A stretch of 64,000 nucleotides of DNA from Trichoplax sp. H2 (lineage: Eukaryota > Placozoa > Uniplacotomia > Trichoplacea): contig NOWV01000085.1 in the NCBI GenBank assembly GCA_003344405.1, positions 186,001-250,000 of the forward strand, given 5' to 3'. The translations under genes and the position numbers were made by a program. A model generated the notes under the pieces. That model had not been told where the DNA came from and ran no database searches. It saw nothing but the letters and a program-made list of their open reading frames with translations. Positions 39,474 to 52,413 of this stretch are shown here, piece after piece; within the stretch, counting starts at the first letter, position 1, and every line of letters starts with the position of its first letter.

Positions 39474-42400
39474 CAATGGTCTATTTCACACAGCGATATT
39501 TTATCGAATAAGTAATTTTAAGCTGAATAACTTGTAGTCCAGCTTGCAATTCGTACACAGAAGTACAATATAGGCTTCTACTTGAATAAATTGAACAAGC
39601 AATTGCTTCCAATTGCCTCTCTGCAGGCGTAGGCTATCTTGCCTTTTCTTGATGCTGAATCCCTTTACGCTTGCTAGCGTTCTCTTTCAGACGGTTTGTA
39701 TCGATATGCAGTATAGCGACTAGAGTATACTATACAAGTCTAGCATATTACTGTAGTCTAGGGGAGTATTCACCGAGAAGTAGTCTTGACGGCCTATAGT
39801 AAGTACTCCTTTGAGCGCTATGGTTCACGTATCGAGTGACGATACGGTCAGAGTTGGATACTAGGCTGCTTTATTGTGCACCTTACACGGTACAATGTAC
39901 TGTGGGTACAGTCTGTTATACAGTATGAAAAGTACTGTGCACTGTACACCTTGGTCAATTTAATAGTGTCACTCTAGTCCGGTTTGTACGGTGGCCCATA
40001 ACGGCCACTGATTCTGAGCAAGCGTAGGTTTGCTGTGTGGGTACGATTTTGTATCTACGGTTCCACAAACTTGCAGTTATATTGCGTTACAAGTGTGAAC
40101 AGCGCACGTATATAAGCCGCCGCTTTTCAATACAATAAAGAATGAGTAAGAGTTAGTAGTTAGTTTTACAATAACTTCAAACTAACGTGTTCCATTTCTT
40201 GTCTCCATGCTAATTGAGAGTAGTACCAGCCTTCAATACAGTTGTTAGTTGTTGGTATGAACTGTAAATAGCAATACTGTACACAACAGTAACACAGTAG
40301 TGTACTAGCTAGAATTGTTGCATTTTACTTTGTTGTACTGTACTGTGTCGGTATGAGTCATCAAGAAACATCACTGTTGTCAAAATGCTTTCAAACATAC
40401 TTACAGTTACTTGTATACTCTATTGGGTCGAATAATAAGAAGAAGAATAAATCAATTCTGCAAGTCCTATCCATACATGTTAAAACGTAGTATTTTCCAT
40501 CAATTGAAAATGGCACTATGGAATGAATACAGTACATCGTCCAGAGTAGGGCAAAAGAAAAAACTTTTCTTGAAAATATTAATAGTACAGTCCAGTCCAG
40601 TATAAGCCAGTATAGGCCGTCATACTTACCGTGAAACCACCGGTGGGTGAGTCATCCATTGGTATGGAGGACTTGCTCCTAGGCTGAAACTGCACGTGGT
40701 ACCATATTAAGCATGCTCACACTGGATTTCTTAATCCTGAATGCGATAGCGCATAGCAAGCCAGCGTCGTCCGATTGTAGCGTTCCATGACAGTCACTGT
40801 CGGTAGTAAGACTGTATTGAGATGAGTAATGTGTAAAAATAGTGGTATGACTTGACAAGTTGATTGAAGTACTACCGCTTCAACCAATCATCATGAAGCG
40901 TTAACAGTCACTTCACTTCCTTCAATGTCAGTGGTAGAGTACTTCACCTCGCCCATGCATTCAATAGCGGTGAGTGACGTTGACGCCTACCTTCAAGCCT
41001 ATACTAAAGCCTCTATTTTTCACGAGACTTCAGACGTAACGATCGAACGTACAACACCAGTGACGCTCAACACGGGTGGTAAAATTGACAACCACTTCCA
41101 ACACTGTAGTTGGTATAGAAACCCATTTGCAGCCATGTTTGCTATGTTGAGGAAGATTTAAAGAGGTGGAAAATCTTGTAGAATCCGATACCAATAACCA
41201 AGAAAAAGGCAAATTGTCGAATGTAATACTTGCTTATAGCGTAAGTGATGGGATAATTGAATTCAAATTGGTGAATAACGTATTCTGTTGATATTTTGTG
41301 GTAGTAGTAGGCTTGAATGTAGGTTCAATGTAGGGAAAGAAGCATGACAATAATAATGATTATTACGCTAACGAATGAGTAGCCTGTATCCAAGCAGTTA
41401 AATAAATAAATCAAATGGACTTAGCCTACAGCAGATTGTTGACTGTAATTATCGATACCTTCAATATTGAGTGTAAAGATATTACTAGCAACCTGGGATA
41501 AACTAAAGGAATTGATCAGACTTTTCAGAACGTACGAGTAGACGAGTAGTAATTGAAACGAGTTTACGCCTATTATTGATACTAGCATCCGCGACGATTC
41601 TAAACACTATATCGCTCGTTTTCTTTTTTACCAACCGCACTGCCTCATCTTGATACAAGTGTTGCCTGCAATCACTATAGAGGGATACTGTCAAGACTGT
41701 TTATTTTTGAATAACTTGGACTATACTGTACTGTAATGAACATCATTAACGGAGCAATCTATTATGACTTCAAGTCATTCAAATAAAATGGATATAAATC
41801 ACTCTTTAATCCAACAACGATCAAAATTTCTTTCATGTTATTGCAATCGATCCAATCTTGACACCAATAAAGGGATTGCACTAGACTATACAAGTGGATA
41901 TTCAAAATCTCTTTTATGTAAGTAATGAACTTTAAATTGTCATTAGGAGCACATCGTAATACATGCATTTCCTTGAACAACATTGCAATAAACAGTAGAA
42001 GTCGCTGTTGATAAACAGCAACACCGTAAATAGACTGAAAATGGACAGCAGTAGTACAGGTTAAAATTTAACCGTTAAATCGACGAATGCTGTAATATCT
42101 AGAAAGGGCTGGTGCCATCAACTGCAAAGTACTCATCCGTTCATGCTAAATTGCTGTATTATACGTACTATCTTGAATTTAGCAAAAGATCAATTTTCTT
42201 CCTTAATCGTGTTAATAACTATGTGATACTGTACATCGTTGCATGTTACTTTCCTATTACAACGTAATGATAGATCTAGATAAATCGATCATGATTGCAG
42301 TAACATCGTCATTTAATCCATCAACACTGGCATGCTTTCTATCCTTAATAAGGGCTGTAGTAATTGAACTGGAAAGAGTCCATCTAATTCATGTTAATTG

Positions 42401-43225
42401 GATGTTCTTATCAGACTTAAAATGAGCAAAAATTAAAATCATACGTCTTCACCATTGCCAATAACTCTTCCTTGAGATTAAACTACTCGAAGTAAAGCTC
42501 TTGACTACCCTCATTTTTTCACTATATACGAGTATTACATGCGGTCTTATACTATATACTGTATACTATAATTTACTAATGAAACAGATACAGACAAAAA
42601 TTAATAATCAATTTCGATACTCTACGTCATATAGATCAGTACTAAACACAAAACAAATCAACATAACTGTCATTCATAAAACAGACAGACTATATAATTT
42701 TACCCATACGAGAATATTAGATGGCAAGCTACGTTGCAGGAAGTGCTAGCACTGTTTGTTGTTATTTTTGCTATCACTATTGTACAAGTTTACTTCTGCA
42801 ATCGACTTCTAAGAAATCCTGAATAAGCTAGATCAGAATATAATTTGTTTGAGAACACCGCTATAAATCATCTTCAAGAATTTCTTAAACCTAGAGCCTG
42901 AAATATTTCATCTACTACTGATTAATTTCTAATCAAGTGAATATTTGAAACCAATTAAATTACATTTCTATAACTTAGTGTGTAGTACATCAGTATGACT
43001 AAAACATGGTGAAGGTAGTCGTGAGAAGAAAATATAAAAACTCTATTTTATCTGTTGTACATATAATTTATGCCTTTATGCTTCTGTGGTAAAACATAAT
43101 TGCGTGCTTAGATACTGTTAATATATACTTACTTATACGTATTGTATACATAACTAACTAATTTTTCTAATGCAGAATTCAGACTTATATACGAAGCGTT
43201 GTCACCGAAAGTAAAGAAAATAATC
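39474..43225. other. Intergenic region between divergent COPS8 and MPP3/7-like genes
   Basis: A 3.75-kb spacer that holds the promoters of both neighbours. TACAG/CTGTA words cluster at about 39884-39948 (roughly 410-475 bases upstream of the COPS8 ATG) and again at about 40277-40345. Open frames such as 40925-41161 and 41503-41694 show no recognised motif, and I do not call them genes. The 3' 700 bases upstream of the MPP3/7-like gene have only sparse TATACTGTATAC-type words (about 42548-42562). Confidence 0.6.
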
Positions 43226-46200
43226 ATGCCGAGCGTACAACAACAGCAAAGTAATTATTCATTCAACGTACTAAGACTATGAAGTAGATAAATTATTTCA
43301 ACTAGTTAATGCTACACATATAGTTAGATAGTATACTTAGTAACAACAATAGAAATTTAAATTATGCTGTAGTAAGTTAGTTGGAGGATGAGTAATATTG
43401 GCTAGCCACTTCATGTCAGAATACTATAATTACTTCATCTTATGGGCTGTAAATTGTATTTCTATGCGTACTACTATCAATAACTGAGTATTAAACTATA
43501 TTTATTTAGGTATTAATAAGCTGTTAACTATATTGGAGAAATTTCAAGCTAAAGCGCCTGGAAGAACTGATGATATAAAACATCTAAAACAATTCTTTTC
43601 AAGTCCCGAATTTTTTGGATTAGCCAAGGTTTCATTATGCACATTATATATCACGTTAATTAATTCAACTACATGACTAGTTGATATTATATTTAGTCAG
43701 TAAAACGAGTAGTAATGTTAGCCATTTTATACGTATCACTAACTTACAGATAAATTTATGTAATGAGTGATTATATTTGAAAAATAGAATTCTGTTTACT
43801 CCTACTCCTAGCTAAAATTTATTCTAATACGTTTTCATTAATTGCCATTCCGTAGATCAAGCAATCGTTATTAAAATATGATGATAAGTGTCTAAGACCG
43901 GTTAACCAGAATGCAAGCGATATATTTCACAAGGTTAGGGAAATAGATTTTATGCAGTTACAGCCTTAGTTACTCTATTCTACTCCTTCGCTATTATGTC
44001 AATAACTGTCGTAGGTCTAATTGCACATTACGAAATCTGTTAACTAGGTCAATGATCAACTGACTGCACAATCTAGCCCAATCATAGACGAACTCTTCAA
44101 AATCCTTAATGATCCGCACGTAGAGGTGCTTACAATAGTTTTAATAAATTAAATGATTAACTTTCTTGTTGTAAGCAACTTTAATGTACTTAAGCCATTG
44201 CAGAAACCTGTTCAAAAATACCTCCATAAATTAAGTAACTTATGTTTGTGGACTTCTTTATAACGGTTCTTTAATAATTTTATTTTTAGAATATGCTTTC
44301 TGCTCATGATATGATTGCAGCTAAAGAATACTCTCCGGCGAGGGCACCGCCCGTCGTTGTAGATAATACTTCGCCTGGAAGTTCTATGAAGAATATTGAA
44401 GTTGCGAAAGGAGATGAACCGCTGGTAATTTATGCTCCATAGATGACATGGAAAAATTTTTATATTTGCTGAATGTGATACGTACAGTGCAGCAGAATGA
44501 ACAGTTCTTTCATTTCTAAATTTTTTAAGGGTGCAACAATTAAAGTCGATGAGAAGAATAGCTCCATCATTGTTGGTAGAGTGATTAGAGGCAGTATTGT
44601 GGACTCTTCTGGTAAACTGTTAATTTTATGACATAAGCCGTAGAGAATTTTCTTTTAATAATTAATTATTATGCAATGAACAATGAAACTTTCAGGTTTA
44701 GTAAAAGTAGGAGATGAATTACACGAAATTAATGGTCGGTGTGTTGATGGACTGACGCTAGATGAGGTCGCTGACATGGTCGGCAGTCTTCGTGGTAATG
44801 TGAAAATTAAATTATACCCAAGTAGTAACCCGAATCCCGAAAAAGTCGAGGTAAAACCGAATTATATTTTATCAAAAACTATAGTTTTTTTATGTAAATT
44901 CGTTTGAAACATGTACAGTATATCATTCACAACTGTCGTATAATCATTGCGTTTTCTTTATTATGGAAATTGTAGATACACTTAAAAGCCAACTTTTCAT
45001 ATGACTATAGAGATGATAAAGAAATGCCTTGTTCAGATCTTAGAATGAGCTTTCTTAAAGGCGATATTTTACGCATCTTCAGCAAGGACGATGATTGGTG
45101 GCAGGTAGATTTTAGACGCACGCACTTCTAAATATTAAATTTAAGTAAATTATATACTAGAGTATAATTCTAAGAACTCGTATTTGCTACATCTAACGTA
45201 AACTTGTCAATTATATTAATAAAATTCGATTTTTATAATATCTACACTATTTACAAAGCTATAAAATTTTTGCAGGCTAGCAAAATCGGCCGCAATAACA
45301 ATGCCAGCTCAGTAGGATTAATACCCGGAGAAGATTTGCAAAAACGGTATTCGATCTTAATTACATCCCACAAAATACTGTTAATTATTTCTTACTCTCG
45401 TTTATTCAATTTGTATCTAGGCGCAAAGTTAAAGAAATAACAATAGCAGGAAATGGTAAAGCAAATAAAAAGAATAAAAGGAATAAAAAGAAAAAAGATA
45501 ATGTTAGAGTTTTTGAAGCAAATCAAGATCCAGGTATTGCTCTTTATTAATTTTCGGAAATGATAAACAATTATTGGACGTTATCGTTTATGCTTGTAAT
45601 CGTCCTATAATGGTTGCTCATAACATAATTCAATCACTAATTTATTAGGCCAAAGCATAGATGATATCATTACTTACGAAGAAGTTAAATTGATAGCTCC
45701 AATAAGAGATGTATTAAGACCACTGGTTGTAGTAGGTCGGTAATTTTATCAAAAGTAGCTACTGCATCCTATATTTTTTGGCTTCATGTTATGTTAAATT
45801 ATTTTACAATTGATAAATTAATATAGGACCACCTAAAGTTGGACGTAATGAATTGAAACGTGTTCTGATTGCCGTCGATCCTGCGCTTTTCTGTACTGCA
45901 ATTCCACGTAAGGCTAAGCAGAATGATATATTCATATTTGTTAATTCTTAAATTCTGTTCGATCGTTGTATAAATTGTGCCCTTATTTGGCATTAATATT
46001 AACCTACTAACATTTATAGATACTACAAGACCTAAAGAACCTTCAGAAGTTGACGGAAAAGACTATTATTTTGTGGAAAGGAGGGTTATGGAAACGCAAG
46101 TTAGACGTAATAAATTTGTTGAATATGGCGAATTTAATGGCCATTTATATGGAGTAAGCATAGATTCAATAAAAAAGGAAGCTGCATCTGGAAGAGTTTG

Positions 46201-46819
46201 CATAGTTGACTTAAGAGGAGAGGTAACCATTGTATTTTTTTGGAAGTTTCAGCCTAAATACGGTACAGCATTTTACATTACTAAATCTGACAACTATAGT
46301 GATGGATTGATGATAATTGTCCTTATTAAACAATTGTTAGATTTATGATATCAATTTTGTATGTAAACAGAGTTAAGGATATCTTACTGCTTTTTAGTCT
46401 TTAAAAGCTGCAAGGATCCCTGAAATTAAACCATTTGTCGCCTACATCAAGCCGCCCCCGATTGAGAAACTTCGTGATACTCGCGCTACTGATAAATCAA
46501 AAGTCGATGCGAACACTCAAGTATTCACGGTAAAATCTGAATTAGTTATTATGCGAGTATAATGCAGATTACTTTAAGTCAGTACTAATAATGTCCATCA
46601 ACTCACTCAATTGATTACTATACATTTCTGGCTTAATAGGAAGCAGACTTTAGGGAAATGTTGGAAATTGGTCAAGAATATGAAACACTGTATGGCCATA
46701 TGTTCGATGTTGTCATAGTAAACGATAAATTGCAAGATGCCGTTAGCATGCTACAAGAAGCAGTTAACAATATGATAAATAGGCCACAATGGGTTCCAGC
46801 TAGCTGGGTTTCATCTTAA
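43226..46819 (+). CDS. MPP3/MPP7-like membrane-associated guanylate kinase scaffold
   Basis: Fifteen exons give 555 aa: 43226-43250, 43510-43628, 43856-43933, 44048-44125, 44290-44424, 44530-44611, 44696-44850, 44976-45104, 45276-45346, 45421-45533, 45649-45735, 45827-45907, 46020-46222, 46398-46529 and 46640-46819. Human MPP7 is 576 aa. Domains: two L27 segments (about residues 9-48 and 68-100), PDZ (about 137-213, LVKVGDELHEINGR), SH3 (about 225-290, DDDWWQASK), a very lysine-rich HOOK (about 294-325) and guanylate kinase (about 350-540). The P-loop position reads GPPKVGRNELKR, lacking the GK(S/T) lysine as in MPP3/MPP7. HTTRPKEP, FVEYGEF, a FTEADF-type C-lobe block and the WVPASW C-terminus also match that branch. 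These proteins scaffold polarity and junction complexes with DLG1, LIN7 or CRB-type partners. The first coding exon is only 25 nt. Confidence 0.94.
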
Positions 46820-48473
46820 TTGTTAACTTGTTTCTATCTTCTATTTACATCAAATTAGCGTTAACAGAACATTTTCAGCAGTGCTTAAATCTAGGGATAT
46901 CATCATGTGTATGTGTACAAGTTTGTCAGATCGTTGGTAATTAAAAATAGCTGTAGAATTTGTTACCTCTTAAAATACAGCTTTCCAGTATAATGTACAT
47001 TGATGTTAAAGTTACCCTTGTTAATTTTTGTAAACTAGCGATATGTACCAACCACTACCGTACTTCTGTAATGTACGGACGATATTTTAAACTATGGGTG
47101 TAAAGTATCCTACTGTAACCGAAAGACTGTCGTATCTCTCTATCATACGATCCAATGATAGATGCCAATACGACAATAATTAAATTCAAAAATGGCGATC
47201 TAATGTTTAATATTAACAACATTAGTATATCTAGCGAACTATTAACCAAAAAATGGGTATATTAATTATGAGCTATTTTATTACCTCAGTAACAGATTAC
47301 AATATTAGTTAGGATTCGATTTCTAAAATTTAATTTAATCTTTTTGAAAAAAATTCATATTCAATAAAATTTCGATATTTAGGAAATTTATTGTCATTAC
47401 TTCGATAGGTACGATAGGTATACCCTATTAGCTGATAAATAATATAACCAAAGACTACGAAGTTTCCAATTTGAAGCTCTGTACTATAGTAGTCATTCAA
47501 ATACATAAAGTAGATAAAAGGACAAATGCAGTACGCAGTTAGTGTTTATTAAAATAGATTTTGTAAAATACATGTAAAGTTAGCTGACAACTGTCACCAA
47601 ATTTTGCAAAATAGCGGGATTCTGAGATGGTAGCTTACTGCGGGGTAATCCATTAAGCTAGTCTAAAGGAAAAATTCGTTTTATAACAAAGCCCCTTTAA
47701 CACTAGTTGACGCGCACTTTCAATAGCTATGTTATTCGGTATCGTGCATTATAGATAAAATGGCTTTGTGATTTCTTCATTCCTAAAATTCTCTGTAGAA
47801 AGATCCACAAATTAAAATAAAATAAACTACTTTATTATTTGGCATAAGGCATTGCTTGATAGCGATTTAAATTTCTCTCATTCAAGTTTCATCTTGCAGT
47901 TCATAAAACGAAAAGATATTACTTACTATTTCTATATACTCGTACAGTACCATAACAGCTATAAATAAATTTCCATTTATAATTTCAGGAACTTAATGAA
48001 CTCTTTAATTATTATATTAAACCGTACCTTCAAGAAAGGATTACAACTTCGAATCAAGTGAATAATATAAATTTTTCAACACTGATAACACATTAATGAG
48101 GAATGTGTAGAAGATTGACTATTGGTCGAAGAGCTGAGGAACAAGGTTCGAGGCGATATAAACAAGACGCGGATCATGTTAAAGGGCTCCTATACTGTAG
48201 CTGTTACGATATACTATTTTGTATAGGGAAAATTGTGAGTCGATTGTAGTTAATATAGGGAAGTAGTATTACAACCTTATATCAAGAGATATAACCGCAG
48301 ATAGAAAGTATAAATCTATAATACATCCTACCAGCATTAGAATTAAGGGAAATTAGCATCATATCGTTTCATGCCATGTAACACATGAATTACAGAACGC
48401 GTACAGTACACATAGTTGACAAAGTTTCACTTCAATCTATGTATAATTTGCCAATGTTAAACTATTTTAATAA
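46820..48473. other. Convergent 3' spacer between MPP3/7-like and LRRC47 genes
   Basis: About 1.65 kb of AT-rich sequence with no supported gene. The minus-strand open frame at 47055-47249 is unremarkable. Two isolated GTACAG words occur near 47943 and 48402. The region holds the 3' UTRs of both neighbours. Confidence 0.6.
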
Positions 48474-51031
48474 CTAAGCACGCTGAATAGAGATTTCTTT
48501 TCGAAAATTCGTTAAGTCAGTTCTTGACGGATAAACTACTTTAAGGCTACCTTCTTGATTTCCGACTCGAACTTGTTCCAATAAAATCGATTTTGGTTCG
48601 GATTCCAGAACCTTGTCCGAGTTTATAACTAATTCTGCGATATTTTCAATCAACGTATTCATAACTTTCTTACAAGCTGCTAGGCTCTTTGAGGAGGTAA
48701 CTTCTAATAATATTTCTTTAGAGGCAGGAGAAATCTGAAAGAGATTTCAAAAGAAGTTTGCCAAATGAAGTAGTTGTATAAATTATTATATGAGAGACAA
48801 TAACATGTATCAGGTAGTTAATTTGCGTAACTTATAAACAGACTTGATATTATTATTACATACATCAATACACGGCATAATCAATAATAAATAAACTTTC
48901 TAACATACAAATTCTTGAATTACATTATTTATGACAGGTTTACTTAATCAAACTTTTTAACAACTTAACAGCTTCTATGCAATTATATACTTCTTTACGA
49001 TTACATTTATTGAAAGTTGGCCGCTATCGAAATCAGTTCTACAACTCGAGAGAGTAAATAGGTAAACTTAAAATAATGTATATAGGGACTTTTATACGTC
49101 TCACCTTGGTTTTTTCTGAATTGACTAGAGGTGGTAATGATATAACGTTACTTTTACAATCTATCAGGCAAGCAAGTATTTTACTCTCTTTTACCAGTGT
49201 TAGGTACCTATCAACAAGAGCAATTTATGTGAAAATATAGCTACAACAATAACATTACATTAAATGCATCTTTAAAGAAATTACAGTTTACAATGTATTA
49301 GACTCGCTCATTTTTTATGCTTTAAATTTGATACAGTCTTATAGTCTATTATACTAAAATACTATAATCTGATGAATTATCTATATATATATATAGGTTA
49401 ACAATATAACATATACATAAATGCAAATCGCATTTGTTAACTGTGGACAAACTTAATAATACGAGTATTATTAACAAGATTACAAATAGCAATCAGAATG
49501 ATCAAGCTGTAGATATTTACTTTTGCAACCCAGAATTTTTATTCTTTCTCTTTGCTTGCCCTGTGACGTTACTATCCTTTACTAGCTGATCTATAAATTG
49601 TTTGGCTGTAACCGCACATTCTTTATCCAATGGTATGATGGAAATTTTTTCCGGTGCTTCAGCTTGGTATGATAAAGGAAATTCAACCTTGCTATAGTCA
49701 TGAGTAGCTATAGTGGCCAGCATTCTCTTGTCACAGATAGTATCGTGTAGTTTGGTCTATATTAGAAATTAGAAATTGACTATTTTAAGAATGGATAAAA
49801 TTCTTGAGTTCTTCTCCTCAATTGTGCAATCTACACAATCATGGCGTAAAGTCGAGTAAATATCTGCAATTAATATAGCATTATCTAAGATTAATAATAC
49901 CTGCAAGGCAATAAATTTCTTAAATACGTCCTCACGACTAAAATCCACTCCTTTCAATATACAGCAAACTATATATGGTCGAACGTCTAATACATTACCA
50001 GCGGAATATATTTTTATATCTGGTGTTGGTAGTATACGTACTTCCAACGCAATCAACTGATCTTCCGAATTTGCAGAAGTATCATGGTCAGCTTGGTCCG
50101 GCGATTTACCAGCTGTTAGAAAGACAATCAGTTTTTGTTTTGAGATTTTTGCAGTATAACAATATTCCATTTATCCCTACATGCATGAGAGTAAGTATGT
50201 TTAAATTTAAACTAATAGCTAGCGAAAAAGTGCGATATCTTCTAACTTATCATACAATTTACCTCCCTTTTTACTGATTTGGCTATCAGCAGTTGCTTTC
50301 TTATTACAGTTACGAAGGTATTCAATCAGTAGCTTGCTATTGTTTTGCTTGGTTAATTTAATACACTTCCTATCCTTGATAGGATTATCCATTAAAGTTA
50401 ACTCTTTCAATTTGCTACATAGCGCAATTTGATGAGGAACTAACTCTATTTTATTACCCGTAAAATCTAAGGTCTTTAATTGATTTAAGGACGCAATAGC
50501 ATCGGTTACACCATGAATCGTATTATTAGCAGCTCTAAATTCACAAAGATTACTTGCATGATAGAATTGATTGGGCAACTGACTCAACTTATTATTGCTG
50601 ACATTGATTCTAGTTAAAGCTGCTAATTGACCCATGGATGCTGGTAGATCCATTAATTGATTACAAACTAAATTAAGATCAGTAAGCTGCTCCAGTTGGC
50701 CAATTTCATGGGGTAATTTTTCCAAATTATTGTAGGATAAATCCAATAATTTCAACTTGGTAAATTGACCAATACTGCTTGGAATGGACGTCAACTTGTT
50801 ATGATCCAAGATTAAATTTTTTAAATTGATCAAGTTGCCAATATCCTCAGGTAACTGTGACAAGCAAGTATGGCTAATTCTAAGGAAATTGAGATTGGTT
50901 AATTTGCAGATATTCGCATGTAGACCGCCGTGTTTTTCGATTCTTGCATTGATATTGCTACCATGGAGTACAAGTTCATAGCGACGTTCTTGAACAACAG
51001 TATCGATTTCCGGCCAATTTTGATCGTCCAT
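48474..51031 (-). CDS. LRRC47: Leucine-rich repeat-containing protein 47 (LRRC47)
   Basis: Five exons give 526 aa: 50263-51031, 49901-50112, 49521-49756, 49105-49207 and 48474-48734. The human protein is 583 aa. The first exon encodes MDDQNWPEID followed by about eight leucine-rich repeats (residues 45-240, for example LKLLDLSYNNLEKLPHEIG), then YLRNCNKK. The C-terminal half has DVRPYIVCCILKGVDF and the TKLHDTICDKRMLATIATHD block of the B3/B4 (phenylalanyl-tRNA synthetase beta-like) domain, and ends with LLEQVRVGNQEGSLKVVYPS, which is diagnostic of LRRC47. The human protein binds RNA and associates with ribosomes or translation factors; its exact role is not settled. The ATG at 51029-51031 matches the human start (…WPEL). 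It shares a 362-bp divergent promoter with the glutaredoxin gene. Confidence 0.94.
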
Positions 51032-51393
51032 TTTCAGGTCTCTAGGCTGCAGCACAGTTCTATATGGCCAAGAAGAAACATTGCTACAACGGTATTAACG
51101 GCCACTCACTGAATCCTATCGTAGTTCTTAGTGGTTTCGTATAGGACAATCAGGCTCATTCCAACTATCGCCTGTTCTTATACTGTACTATATGCTAGTA
51201 TGTAGCCCTTGATACCGTAAGCTCAGTATACAGTACATACAGTAGTCCTGTATTATAAGTACGCCGTTCAACTTCCTTGCCCTTCCATCCTTTACTTTCT
51301 ATAGGGACGCTCTAGTCAGCCTAGGTGTAGAAATTGCCTATTAAAATCTCCATCTCTCAATATTTAGGCCACAGATTTCAATATAAATACATC
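51032..51393. promoter_or_regulatory. Divergent promoter region between LRRC47 and glutaredoxin
   Basis: The two start codons are 362 bases apart and point away from each other, so both promoters and 5' UTRs must fit here unless further 5' exons exist. In the middle, at 51179-51246, is a patch of TACTGTAC, CAGTATACAGTAC and CATACAGTAG words, about 148 bases from each ATG. The position is seen directly; shared regulation is inference. Confidence 0.6.
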
Positions 51394-52413
51394 ATGGGTG
51401 CCATTTTCTCATCTTCAGACAACGGTAATAGTGAGCAATGTCAAAAATTCATCCAAGATGTAATTTCTTCTCATTCCGTAGTCATTTTCAGCAAGACAAC
51501 TTGCCCTTACTGGTAAGTAATCCGATGTAGATATTGCTTTTTTTTTTATGGATATTGCCTATCGAAATTGGGCCAAATCCCATTATTTGATTTTAAATGA
51601 CTGCACTAAAGTAGTTGGATAGCCATCTATACGAAGCAGTCAAAAATCATCCGTGTATTAATGTAATCAAACATTTCAGTACTGCATTAAAGTAATGTAA
51701 TGTCGCGCTTACTTGCATGGTCGATAGAGAATATTTACTCTTAATGTAGTTCTACTATGTTCCAATATATCTTCGGTTTACTGCACCACTTGACTCTGTC
51801 GTGAAAATCTTGCTACATAATCTGCTCAGAGCTCTTGAAGTAGAGATAGCGAATGAAAATTTAATCACAGCAAGAGAAAAATCTTTGCCTTAAGGACTCT
51901 ACACCTACTATCTTCTTGTTGTGCTAGTAAATTTTATTATCAATTAAAGCACTTAATATCAACGACGACACAAATACCATACAGTCCATACTACATTAAC
52001 CATACATGAAAACGCATTCACTAATACATTATGTGCTACTATGCCACGATAATATGCTCCCTGATATGATATTTAGGTTAATAATTTCCATGAAACTACT
52101 AGAACTAAAATATTCGTCTACCTTGAAATAGAAATAAATTAATCGTGGTAATTTAAATCATTTTAAAAATGCCATTTATACGCTATCTTATAGTTCTAGA
52201 GTAAAGACCTTATTTAAAAATATCAATGTTCAACCTTTCGTGGTGGAATTAAATCAACGAGATGACATGTCAGCATGTCAAAGTATTCTTGGCAGTATGA
52301 CAGGAAGAACTACCGTGCCTAGAGTTTTCATCAATGGTAAAAGTATTGGTGGATGTGATGATGCTCACGCACTCCATGCGAATGGCAAATTGGAATCTCT
52401 AATAAAGACTTAG
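51394..52413 (+). CDS. Dithiol glutaredoxin (GLRX2-like) with CPYC active site
   Basis: Two exons, 51394-51512 and 52194-52413, give a 112-aa thioredoxin-fold protein. The active site CPYC is at residues 37-40; its second cysteine codon is split by the intron (TG|T). The cis-proline motif TVPRVF and the glutathione-binding GG of SIGGCDD follow in the usual order. Glutaredoxins reduce disulfides and glutathionylated proteins using glutathione. The N-terminus, MGAIFS, fits the N-myristoylation pattern (Gly2, Ser6), so this isoform may attach to membranes. No mitochondrial leader is visible. Vertebrate GLRX2 is the closest type I recognise, but a GLRX1 relationship is not excluded. Confidence 0.93.

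Noticed and set aside
40925-41161. 78-codon open frame upstream of the MPP3/7-like gene
   Set aside because: No recognised motif, no convincing donor or acceptor linking it to another exon, and composition no different from flanking DNA.
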